Shown: positions 1 to 8,213 of the stretch, piece after piece
Position numbering within the stretch: the first letter of the stretch is position 1
How the letters are laid out: each line of letters opens with the position of its first letter
Assembly: GCA_016744415.1 (NCBI GenBank)
Contig: JADGEL010000005.1
Location: forward strand, 186,001 to 250,000
Reading direction: 5' to 3'
DNA: 64,000 bases
From: Flavobacteriaceae bacterium
Lineage (GTDB): Bacteria; Bacteroidota; Bacteroidia; Flavobacteriales; Flavobacteriaceae
Program-made: the position numbers and the translations under genes
The notes under the pieces: model-generated
Told to the model about the DNA's origin: nothing
The model's database searches: none
Seen by the model: the letters and a program-made list of their open reading frames with translations, nothing else

Positions 1-2
1 AT

Positions 3-572
3 ATCACCGTTGGTGGACATTTAGATTCTTGGGATTTAGGAGAAGGCGCACACGATGATGGTGCTGGAATTGTACAATCTTTAGAAGTATTGCGTTTATT
101 AAAAGAAACAGGAATAAAACCAAAGCACACTATTCGTGTGGTGTTGTTTATGAATGAAGAAAACGGAACGCGTGGAGCAAAAAAATATGCTGAGGAAGCC
201 AAATTTAAAAAAGAAATTCATGTAGCAGCATTAGAATCTGATTCGGGTGGATTTACACCAAGAGGGTTTTCTTATGACGGGAATGAAGAAAACAAAGAGT
301 TGTTTTTGAGTTGGAAATCTTTGCTTGAACCATACGGTTTACATGATTGGACAGTTGGTTATTCAGGTGCAGATATTATGCCATTAAAAGATGGCACTAT
401 TACACTTTCTGGCTACAAACCAGATAGCCAACGTTATTTTGATTATCACCATACATCTACAGACACTTTTGATAAAGTAAACAGACGCGAATTACAATTG
501 GGTGCAGCAGCAATGACATCATTAGTATATTTGATGGATAAATATTTAGATGTATCAACCGTAAAACAATAG
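3..572 (+). CDS. M28 family metallopeptidase, C-terminal part (5' end outside window)
   Basis: Frame is open from the window edge (ITVGGHLDSWDLGEGAHDDGAGIVQSLEVLR...), with the M28 metal-ligand motifs GGHLDSWD, DDGAG and MNEENG; the ORF track starts at an internal ATG. Confidence 0.9.
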   Translation: MTVGGHLDSWDLGEGAHDDGAGIVQSLEVLRLLKETGIKPKHTIRVVLFMNEENGTRGAKKYAEEAKFKKEIHVAALESDSGGFTPRGFSYDGNEENKELFLSWKSLLEPYGLHDWTVGYSGADIMPLKDGTITLSGYKPDSQRYFDYHHTSTDTFDKVNRRELQLGAAAMTSLVYLMDKYLDVSTVKQ

Positions 573-576
573 CCAG

Positions 577-2193
577 ATGAAATCATTGTATATCCTTTTA
601 ATTCTTCCATTTTTTTGGGCATGTAACACAAAACAAAAAGTTGATTTAATTGTTACAAACGCAAAAGTCTATACAGTAAATAATGATTTTGAGATTGTTG
701 AAGCACTAGCAATCAAGGATGGTAAATTTGTGGCTGTCGGAACTTCAAAAACTATAGTTAAAAACTACAATTCAACAAATACAGTTGATGCACACGGAAA
801 AGCATTGTATCCAGGACTGATTGATGCACATTGTCATTTCTATGGATTAGGCCTAGCCGAACAAAAAATAAGGCTTGAAGGAACTCAAAGTTTTACAGAA
901 GTTGTACAACGTATTGTTGATTTTCAAAATGAAAAAAATCTTCCATTCATTACTGGTAGAGGTTGGGATCAAAATGATTGGAGTATTAAAGAATTTCCGA
1001 CAAAAGATACTTTAGATATCTTATTTCCAAACACTCCAGTTGCTGTTAGACGAGTAGATGGACACGCAATGCTGATAAATCAAGCCGCAATGGATTTGGC
1101 TAACATCAATGAAAACTCATTTGTTGAAGGAGGAGAATTTATCAAAAAGAATGGAAAATTAACTGGTGTTATTTTAGACAACGCCATGGATCTTGTTTGG
1201 AATGTACAACCAAAACCTACAAAATCAGAAATGATTATGGGGCTAAAAGATGCCGAAAAAATCTGCTTCAATTTAGGATTAACAACTGTTGATGATGCCG
1301 GTTTAAGCAAACAAACTATTGAACTTATTGACAGCTTGCATACTACAGGCGATTTAAAGATGAGAGTGTACGCTATGGTTTCTGTTAGCCAAGAGAATTT
1401 AGATTATTACATTGCAAAAGGCATTATTAAAACGGATAGATTGAATGTTCGTTCTTTTAAAGTTTATGGTGATGGTGCATTAGGATCAAGAGGTGCTACC
1501 ATGAGAAAATCATATAATGATAGAGAAAATCATTTTGGAGCACTCATATACAAACCTAAGCGCTATGAAGAAATTGCAACCCAAATTGCCGCTTCAGACT
1601 ACCAAATGAATACCCACGCAATTGGCGATTCAACAAATCACTATCTAACTACAATATACAAGAGGTCGCTAAAAGGTCAAACAAATAGACGATGGAGAAT
1701 AGAACATGCACAAATTATTTCACCAGAAGATTTTGATGCGTTTGATAATATCATCCCATCAGTACAACCTACACACGCTACGAGTGATATGTATTGGGCA
1801 GAAGAAAGAGTAGGTTCGGATAGAATCAAAGGTGGATATGCATATAAAGATTTATTAAACAAACATGGCAAGATTGCGTTAGGAACTGATTTCCCTGTAG
1901 AAAAAGTTAGTCCGTTTTTAACTTTTTATGCGGCTACAGCTAGACAAGATCTTGAAGCATATCCAAAAGATGGATATCAAATGGAAAATGCATTGACAAG
2001 AGAAGAAACGTTGAAAGGGATGACAATTTGGGCTGCATATTCAAATTTTGAAGAGCACGAAAAAGGAAGTATTGAAGTAGGAAAACTTGCAGATTTCATC
2101 ATTTTAGATCAAGATATTATGGAGGTTGAGTTACCAAAAATTCCAAATTCAAAAGTTATTGCCACCTATTTAGCTGGCGAAAAAGTGAATTAA
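577..2193 (+). CDS. Amidohydrolase family protein (YtcJ/exoenzyme-regulatory type), lipoprotein signal
   Basis: 538 aa; lipobox-like FFWAC; DAHCHFYG metal-binding motif, GTDFPVE, C-terminal GKLADFIILD. Confidence 0.88.
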   Translation: MKSLYILLILPFFWACNTKQKVDLIVTNAKVYTVNNDFEIVEALAIKDGKFVAVGTSKTIVKNYNSTNTVDAHGKALYPGLIDAHCHFYGLGLAEQKIRLEGTQSFTEVVQRIVDFQNEKNLPFITGRGWDQNDWSIKEFPTKDTLDILFPNTPVAVRRVDGHAMLINQAAMDLANINENSFVEGGEFIKKNGKLTGVILDNAMDLVWNVQPKPTKSEMIMGLKDAEKICFNLGLTTVDDAGLSKQTIELIDSLHTTGDLKMRVYAMVSVSQENLDYYIAKGIIKTDRLNVRSFKVYGDGALGSRGATMRKSYNDRENHFGALIYKPKRYEEIATQIAASDYQMNTHAIGDSTNHYLTTIYKRSLKGQTNRRWRIEHAQIISPEDFDAFDNIIPSVQPTHATSDMYWAEERVGSDRIKGGYAYKDLLNKHGKIALGTDFPVEKVSPFLTFYAATARQDLEAYPKDGYQMENALTREETLKGMTIWAAYSNFEEHEKGSIEVGKLADFIILDQDIMEVELPKIPNSKVIATYLAGEKVN

Positions 2194-2922
2194 TTGTTCT
2201 TTCATAAACATCCATACAAACCATTTATTTTCGCAAATACTGAAAAGTTAATTGTTGGCACTTTGCCTCCACCTCGATTTACAACTGGAGAGCTTTTAGA
2301 AAAAGATGTTGATTTTTGTTATGGTAGCTATTACAATTCGTTGTGGTTATATATTGATAAAATTCATGATTTAGGATTACATTTCGAAAACACAAATGAG
2401 GCAATTGAACAACGCAAAAACTTTTTAATTGGGCATAAAATTGGCGTTTGTGATATTGTTGATAGTTGTGAACGAGATAAAATTGATGCCTCAGATTTGG
2501 GAATGCAAAACATCCAGTTGAGAAATTTAATTGGCTATTTAAAACAATTTCCTAAAATACACACACTACTTTTTACTGGCGGCAATTCAAAAAATGGCCC
2601 TGAATATTTTTTTCGAAAACATATAAAAGAATATAATTTAAAATTAGAGTTGATTTCTAATGAAATTCCAAGAGTCCATCAGTTCGTCATTCCGAGTATC
2701 ACGAAGGAATCTCTTGATTCAAAATTAAATGATAATGAGATTGCTTCGTCAAAAACTCCTCGCAATTACGACAGAACCATCAAAACCGTTTCGCTGACAT
2801 CACCATCAGGATCTGCAAACAGAGCTATTGGAAGTAATTCATATTATAAAAAAATGAAAAGCTTAAACTCAAAATACAATACGTTTGATTTTAGAGTTGA
2901 GCAATATCAAGAATGGTTTTAA
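2194..2922 (+). CDS. Uracil-DNA glycosylase superfamily protein (MUG-like) with an in-frame repeat-derived insertion; TTG start
   Basis: LIVGTLPPPRFTTGE at the N-terminus and SLTSPSGSANRAIG at the C-terminus; starts at TTG directly after the upstream stop codon. Confidence 0.75.
   Translation: MFFHKHPYKPFIFANTEKLIVGTLPPPRFTTGELLEKDVDFCYGSYYNSLWLYIDKIHDLGLHFENTNEAIEQRKNFLIGHKIGVCDIVDSCERDKIDASDLGMQNIQLRNLIGYLKQFPKIHTLLFTGGNSKNGPEYFFRKHIKEYNLKLELISNEIPRVHQFVIPSITKESLDSKLNDNEIASSKTPRNYDRTIKTVSLTSPSGSANRAIGSNSYYKKMKSLNSKYNTFDFRVEQYQEWF
2685..2772. repeat. Dispersed palindromic repeat (type A), inserted in frame in the glycosylase gene
   Basis: CGTCATTCCGAG..CACGAAGGAATCTC ... GAGATTGCTTCGTCAAAAACTCCTCGCAATTACG; the arms are imperfect reverse complements. 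The right arm in reverse complement (GGAGTTTTTGACGAAGCAATCTC) matches 34536-34558 with one difference. Confidence 0.8.
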
Positions 2923-2923
2923 T

Positions 2924-3007
2924 ACGTCTTTCCGAGAGCAGCAAAAGAATTTGTTTATTATATTTTTCTAAGAGATTGCTTCAGTCGTTCCTTCTTTGCA
3001 ATAACAA
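2924..3007. repeat. Dispersed palindromic repeat (type A), degenerate copy
   Basis: CGTCTTTCCGAGAGCAGCAAAAGAATTTG...AGAGATTGCTTCAGTCGTTCCTTCTTTGCAATAAC between two convergent genes. Confidence 0.7.
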
Positions 3008-3010
3008 CTA

Positions 3011-3244
3011 CTACTTATGAGAACCATCACAAAAAGGACCATTACCTGTTGCTTTACATGCGCATAAATATTTCGTTTTAGCATTTTCTGCTGTAAAGAC
3101 TTGAGGTCGCATGCTTGTTCCTTTATGCTTCCCATCACATAGGGGTTGACTTTCAGATAAGCCGCAAGTACACCAAGCATACTTTTTTCCTTCTTCTAAC
3201 TCTATCGCTATTGGAGTATCTCCTGCTCTTTTTGGTAAATTCAT
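3011..3244 (-). CDS. CDGSH iron-sulfur domain protein, two motifs
   Basis: CTCGLSESQPLCDGKHK and CACKATGNGPFCDGSHK. Confidence 0.92.
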   Translation of the reverse strand: MNLPKRAGDTPIAIELEEGKKYAWCTCGLSESQPLCDGKHKGTSMRPQVFTAENAKTKYLCACKATGNGPFCDGSHK

Positions 3245-3322
3245 TTGTAATTGTTTTAGGCTTTGATGTTAAAGATATAAATTAAATCTAATGTTCATCA
3301 CAAGGTTTCCTATTTTTGCCAA

Positions 3323-3631
3323 ATGACACTGAAATTTTTTACCCATTACGGATTGCATTTTATTGCTCCAGCTTTTATTGCGTTTTTCTTTTTCAGGAAA
3401 CAATGGTTAAAAGTGTATGTAATCTTTCTTTTGACCATGTTGGTAGATTTAGATCATTTATTGGCAAACCCAATTTTTGATCCTAATAGATGTAGTATAA
3501 ATTTTCATCCATTGCATTCTTATTTAGCAATCGGAATTTATTTTGTTGGATTGTTTTTTAAGAAAACACGAATTGTAGCCATTGCATTACTCTTACATAT
3601 GCTTGCTGATTGGCTGGATTGTTTTTTATAA
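3323..3631 (+). CDS. DUF6122-like small membrane protein
   Basis: 102 aa, several hydrophobic helices, FFRKQWLKVYVIFLLTMLVDLDHLLANPIFDPNRCSINFHPLHS. Confidence 0.65.
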   Translation: MTLKFFTHYGLHFIAPAFIAFFFFRKQWLKVYVIFLLTMLVDLDHLLANPIFDPNRCSINFHPLHSYLAIGIYFVGLFFKKTRIVAIALLLHMLADWLDCFL

Positions 3632-4390
3632 AATACCTTCAACAAATTCATCAATATTATCAACGCCATTTGTATCCAAAAACTTGATAAATGCAGAACC
3701 TATAATTGCTCCATTTGCATAGTTACAAACAGTATTAAAAGTTTGCTTGGATGAAATACCAAACCCAACAATTAACGTGCTTTTTAAATTCATGGCTTTG
3801 ATTCTCTCAAAATAGGTAATCTGCTCTTTTGATATTTCTCCTTTTGCACCAGTAATAGAAGCAGATGCTACTACATAAATAAAAGCATCAGTTAATCCGT
3901 CAATTTTTATAATACGTTCTTCGGATGTTTGAGGAGTGATTAAAAACACATTTGAAATTCCGTAGTTGGCAAACAATTGTTTGTAATGTGTTTCATATTC
4001 AATCATTGGTAAATCTGGTAGAATCACAGTATCTATTCCGCAAGCAACACACTGCTCACAAAATTTTTCTTCGCCATACTTTAAAATTTGATTTAAATAC
4101 CCCATTAATACTAAAGGTGTTTTATTGGTTTCTTTTATAGACTGTAATTGTTCAAAAATCACATCTAAATTAATTCCATTCCCTAGAGCTACTTCGCTAC
4201 TATGTTGTATTGTCGGCCCATCAGCCAAAGGATCAGAATAAGGTAACCCAACTTCTATAAAATCTACTCCATTAGAACCCAAATCCGTAATTATTTTTTG
4301 GGTATCATTCAACCCCGGGAAACCAGCTGTAAAAAATACAGAACAAAGATTTTGGGATTTATTTTTAAATATTTCTTTAAGTGAATTCAT
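3626..4390 (-). CDS. trpA: Tryptophan synthase alpha subunit (likely start ATG at 4390; ORF extends to 4408)
   Basis: FFTAGFPGLNDTQKII, FIEVGLPYSDPLADGPTIQ, VGFGISSKQT motifs. Confidence 0.95.
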   Translation of the reverse strand: MNSLKEIFKNKSQNLCSVFFTAGFPGLNDTQKIITDLGSNGVDFIEVGLPYSDPLADGPTIQHSSEVALGNGINLDVIFEQLQSIKETNKTPLVLMGYLNQILKYGEEKFCEQCVACGIDTVILPDLPMIEYETHYKQLFANYGISNVFLITPQTSEERIIKIDGLTDAFIYVVASASITGAKGEISKEQITYFERIKAMNLKSTLIVGFGISSKQTFNTVCNYANGAIIGSAFIKFLDTNGVDNIDEFVEGIL

Positions 4391-4404
4391 ACTATTTCTT
4401 TTTG

Positions 4405-4429
4405 TCATTCCTGCAAAGGCAGGAATCTA
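4405..4429. repeat. Dispersed palindromic repeat (type B), single palindrome
   Basis: GTCATTCCTGCAAAGGCAGGAATCTA; perfect 8-bp stem ATTCCTGC/GCAGGAAT. Confidence 0.85.
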
Positions 4430-4431
4430 AA

Positions 4432-4746
4432 CTAATCGAGCAAAATATCATCATACCAATCATGAGATAAATCAAGCCATCGTTTATTATTTTCTTCTAT
4501 TAATTTTATTTTCCACTCCCTTTTCCATTTCTTCATATTCTTTTCTCTATCAATTGCTTCTTCAATATTTTGAAAAGTTTCAAAATAGACCAACCTACTC
4601 ACTCCATATTTTTTAGTAAATCCTTTTTTGATTCCCATTTTATGCTCATAAACTCTTCTTTGCAAATCATTTGAGACCCCTATATACAAAGTCCCTCTAA
4701 TCTTACTTGCTAAAATCTAAACATAATATTGATGTATAGTCTTCAT
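4432..4746 (-). pseudogene. GIY-YIG single-domain nuclease gene interrupted by an in-frame TAG
   Basis: Reading from ATG at 4746: MKTIHQYYV*ILASKIRGTLYIGVSNDLQRRVYEHKMGIKKGFTKKYGVSRLVYFETFQNIEEAIDREKNMKKWKREWKIKLIEENNKRWLDLSHDWYDDILLD. The stop (TAG at 4717-4719) falls at the GIY-motif tyrosine (YVY->YV*). The ORF track shows only the TTG-initiated remainder. Confidence 0.88.
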
Positions 4747-4762
4747 TTATTTACTATCTATG

Positions 4763-4791
4763 GATTCCTGCCTTTGCAGGAATGACATCTC
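4763..4791. repeat. Dispersed palindromic repeat (type B), inverted relative to 4405-4429
   Basis: GATTCCTGCCTTTGCAGGAATGACATCT; reverse complement of the 4405 copy core. Confidence 0.85.
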
Positions 4792-4825
4792 ATCTACTTT
4801 ACACATAAGAAAACCCTAAAAATAA

Positions 4826-6010
4826 TTATTTCAAATGCTTAATATATGTTTCTAAATCCTTATCTCCTCTACCCGATAAATTTACAACTACCACTTGATC
4901 TTTCTTAAAATCGATTTTTGATAAAACTGCTAAAGCATGCGCGCTTTCTAAGGCTGGAATAATTCCTTCCAACTTCGTCAATTCATAAGCAGCATCTAGA
5001 GCTTCTTGATCGGTAGCATTCATAAACTTAGCACGATTACTTTCATTTAAAAAAGCATGCAATGGTCCAATTCCAGGATAATCCAATCCTGCCGAAATAG
5101 AATATGGCTCAATAACTTGTCCGTACTCATCTTGCATTAAAATAGTTTTACTTCCGTGCAACACACCAACATCTCCCAGTTGAGAAGTTGCAGCACTTTC
5201 GCCACTATAAACACCTAACCCTGCTGCCTCTACAGCAATTAACTCTATAGTTGAATCATCTAAAAAATGATAAAAAGCACCAGCAGCATTCGAACCTCCA
5301 CCAACACAAGCAATCACAGTATCAGGATTCTCTTTACCAGTATGTTCTTTCAGTTGCCATTTCATTTCTTCACTGATGACAGCTTGCAAACGTGCCACCA
5401 TATCTGGATATGGATGTGGCCCCACTACAGAGCCAATTAAATAATAAGTGTCATCAGGATTACCAATCCAATCTCTAATTGCCTCATTGGTTGCATCTTT
5501 CAATGTTTTACTTCCACTTGTTGCAGGAATTACTTTTGCTCCTAGCATTTTCATACGAGCCACATTTGGAGCTTGACGTTTAATGTCAATTTCACCCATA
5601 AAAACAACACACTCCAAATTCATTAAAGCGCAAACTGTTGCTGTTGCTACACCATGTTGACCTGCTCCCGTTTCTGCAATGATGCGTTTTTTACCTAATT
5701 GTTTAGCAATCAATATCTGCCCAATAGTATTGTTTACTTTATGAGCTCCTGTGTGATTTAAATCTTCGCGTTTTAAATAAATATGTGCTCCGTATTTTTC
5801 TGATAATCGAGGAGCTAAATACAAAGGTGTAGGTCGCCCCACATAGTCTTTTAATAATCCTTTATATTCTTTTTGAAAAGATTCGGATTCAATAATTTTT
5901 AAATAATTATCTTCTAATTCTTTTACATTAGGATATAACAATTCTGGAATGAAAGCTCCTCCAAATTGTCCGTAATATCCGTTTTTATCTGCTTGAAATT
6001 TTGATTTCAT
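4826..6010 (-). CDS. trpB: Tryptophan synthase beta subunit
   Basis: [16 protein letters not shown] (PLP lysine), [23 protein letters not shown]. Confidence 0.97.
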   Translation of the reverse strand: MKSKFQADKNGYYGQFGGAFIPELLYPNVKELEDNYLKIIESESFQKEYKGLLKDYVGRPTPLYLAPRLSEKYGAHIYLKREDLNHTGAHKVNNTIGQILIAKQLGKKRIIAETGAGQHGVATATVCALMNLECVVFMGEIDIKRQAPNVARMKMLGAKVIPATSGSKTLKDATNEAIRDWIGNPDDTYYLIGSVVGPHPYPDMVARLQAVISEEMKWQLKEHTGKENPDTVIACVGGGSNAAGAFYHFLDDSTIELIAVEAAGLGVYSGESAATSQLGDVGVLHGSKTILMQDEYGQVIEPYSISAGLDYPGIGPLHAFLNESNRAKFMNATDQEALDAAYELTKLEGIIPALESAHALAVLSKIDFKKDQVVVVNLSGRGDKDLETYIKHLK

Positions 6011-6019
6011 TTTTGTTTA

Positions 6020-6670
6020 TTAATTTATTTCTTCAATAAATTCTTTTAACTTTTCGATATTCTTTAATCCATAAATATCTTCAAAAGCACTATTCAAATC
6101 TACACCTATACATTGGCTTGATTCCTGCTTACTCAAGAAAGACAAAATCGCTTTAACATCGTCTGGTCCTATTCCACCACTTAACAAAAAAGGGATTTTT
6201 CCTTTATAGTTACTTAATATAGTCCAGTCATATTTTAACCCTGTTCCGCCATAACCTTCTCCTTTGGTGTCAAAAATAAATAAATCACAATGCTGTTCAT
6301 AATTTTTGGTGGTTGAAAAATCAAAATATTTATCCACCGAAAACGCTTTAATGATTTTAACGTGATGGGACTTATCATCTCCACTCGAAGTGGCACTTCT
6401 TGCAAGTTCTTTACAATACTCCACCGACTCACCTCCATGCAATTGAACAGCGTCTAATTTATTGTTTTTCACTAATTCCAAAACAATTGCTTTAGGCTCA
6501 TTTACAAAAACACCTACTTTTTTTATTGTTGATGGAATCGCAACTTTTGGAAAATCCGCAACAAACCTTTTAGATTTGTCGTAGAAAATAAATCCAATAT
6601 ATTCAGGAGCAAGTTTTACTAGCTCCTGAATATTTTCGCCATCGCGCATGCCACAAACTTTTATTCTCAT
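6020..6670 (-). CDS. trpF: Phosphoribosylanthranilate isomerase
   Basis: KVCGMRDGENI, GFIFYDKSKRFV, VQLHGGES, LLSGGIGPDDV. Confidence 0.93.
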   Translation of the reverse strand: MRIKVCGMRDGENIQELVKLAPEYIGFIFYDKSKRFVADFPKVAIPSTIKKVGVFVNEPKAIVLELVKNNKLDAVQLHGGESVEYCKELARSATSSGDDKSHHVKIIKAFSVDKYFDFSTTKNYEQHCDLFIFDTKGEGYGGTGLKYDWTILSNYKGKIPFLLSGGIGPDDVKAILSFLSKQESSQCIGVDLNSAFEDIYGLKNIEKLKEFIEEIN

Positions 6671-6674
6671 TTTT

Positions 6675-6704
6675 TTTATTCTTATTCCTGTGTAAGTACG
6701 AATC
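6675..6704. repeat. Degenerate type B palindromic repeat
   Basis: TTCTTATTCCTGTGTAAGTACGAATCTCAAG between HMG-CoA reductase and trpF. Confidence 0.5.
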
Positions 6705-6710
6705 TCAAGA

Positions 6711-7985
6711 TTATTTTTTCTTCATTTTCTCATAAGTCGCTACCACAGCGCTATGAGAAACTTGTTTATTTTCAAAGTAATTCAACAAATACGTTTTTTC
6801 CTCTTCTGATGCGTCTAACTGTTTAATGATGTTTGATAAATGCATTTTCATATGCCCATGTTGAATTCCGGTTGTTGTCAAAGCGCGTAATGCAGCAAAA
6901 TTTTGTGCCAATCCTGCCACAGCAATAATTTCCATTAATTCCTTTGCTGAAGGGTTTCCTAACATCTCTAATGACAACTTAGCTAAAGGATGAATTCCTG
7001 TTAAGCCACCAACCGTACCTAATGCCAATGGAATTTCAATCCAGAATTTAAAAATTCCATTTTCAATTTCACAATTTGTCAAGCTCTTATAACTACCACT
7101 TTTCAATGCATATGCATGTGCCCCTGATTCAATCGCTCTAAAATCATTTCCTGTTGCTAAAACCACTGCGTCAATTCCATTCATAATTCCTTTATTATGC
7201 GTCACTGCTCTGTGTGGCTCTACATTTGCAATATCCACAGCCTGCTTAAATTTTTGGGCATACATTACTGCATTTTCTTGATACAGTTTTTCAACTGGGC
7301 AACTCACCTCAGCTCTCACTACACAATCAGGAACATAATTAGATAAAATACTCATCACAATTTGTATATCATCTCTACGGAATTCATCTGCAATTGCTTC
7401 TAGACACGAATTGATAAAATTAGCACCCATCGAATCCTTGGTTTCAAATGTAACGTGCAGTTGAAAATAATTATCTAACTCCGAAGTTTTATTGCGTAAC
7501 TCAATATCTAAAATTCCACCTCCACGGGTACGCATATTTTTTGTGATAGAATCCGTTGCTGCAATTAAACTCGATTTTGTTGTTTCAAAATAATCTTTCA
7601 ATTCCTCTACACCACCATCAAACATAAAATGAACTTGACCTATTTTCGTGGTTGACAAAACCGTAGCTTTAAATCCACCGCGAGTACTCCAAAACTTAGC
7701 CACCAAAGATGCTGCAGCCACTACTGAACTCTCTTCAACAACCATTGGAACTGCATATTCGCGATTGTTAATGACAAAATTTGGTGCTACACCATATGGT
7801 AAATAAAAATTTGAAATGGTGTTTTCAATAAAATCATCGTGTAAGTCTTGTAGAACTTGATTGGAATTCCAATATTGACTTAATGTTTCTTTAGCAACTT
7901 TGGAGTCATCAAAAAAAGTATTTACAATCCAATCAATTTTTTCTTGTTTAGAAAATTTTGAAAATCCAGTAATGGTTTTTTTCAT
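6711..7985 (-). CDS. Hydroxymethylglutaryl-CoA reductase, class II (degradative-type family)
   Basis: GFSKFSKQEKIDWI, NFYLPYGVAPNFVINNREYAVPMVVEESSVVAAAS, THNKGIMNGIDAV, GTVGGLTGIHPLAK. Confidence 0.95.
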   Translation of the reverse strand: MKKTITGFSKFSKQEKIDWIVNTFFDDSKVAKETLSQYWNSNQVLQDLHDDFIENTISNFYLPYGVAPNFVINNREYAVPMVVEESSVVAAASLVAKFWSTRGGFKATVLSTTKIGQVHFMFDGGVEELKDYFETTKSSLIAATDSITKNMRTRGGGILDIELRNKTSELDNYFQLHVTFETKDSMGANFINSCLEAIADEFRRDDIQIVMSILSNYVPDCVVRAEVSCPVEKLYQENAVMYAQKFKQAVDIANVEPHRAVTHNKGIMNGIDAVVLATGNDFRAIESGAHAYALKSGSYKSLTNCEIENGIFKFWIEIPLALGTVGGLTGIHPLAKLSLEMLGNPSAKELMEIIAVAGLAQNFAALRALTTTGIQHGHMKMHLSNIIKQLDASEEEKTYLLNYFENKQVSHSAVVATYEKMKKK

Positions 7986-8213
7986 TTTTATCGTCTAGTT
8001 AATTATACGGCAAAGATAATTTAAAATCATTGTAAAAAAATGACTGTATAAGTTTAGCTTCAAATTTCTTAATTATCGATAGAATTTCCGTAAACTTGGG
8101 ACTGTTTATTAAGGATTTTAAAATATTGATTATTTTTATCAGCAATAAAATAAAAAAACTGCTCTGTAAAAGGAATTTAACAAATTATAATTTAAATTAA
8201 TTACACACTTATT

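Noticed and set aside
1080-1310. Antisense ORFs within long genes (also 1677-1871, 16132-16356, 33484-33819, 36309-36590, 56884-57102 and others)
   Set aside because: Shadow ORFs opposite strongly supported coding regions with no recognisable family signature.
2968-3180. 70-aa minus-strand ORF overlapping the CDGSH protein gene
   Set aside because: Same strand but different frame from a clear two-motif CDGSH protein; sequence looks non-conserved and covers the repeat.
3323-4408. ORF 3952-4140 on the plus strand in trpA
   Set aside because: Antisense to conserved trpA sequence, no family features.
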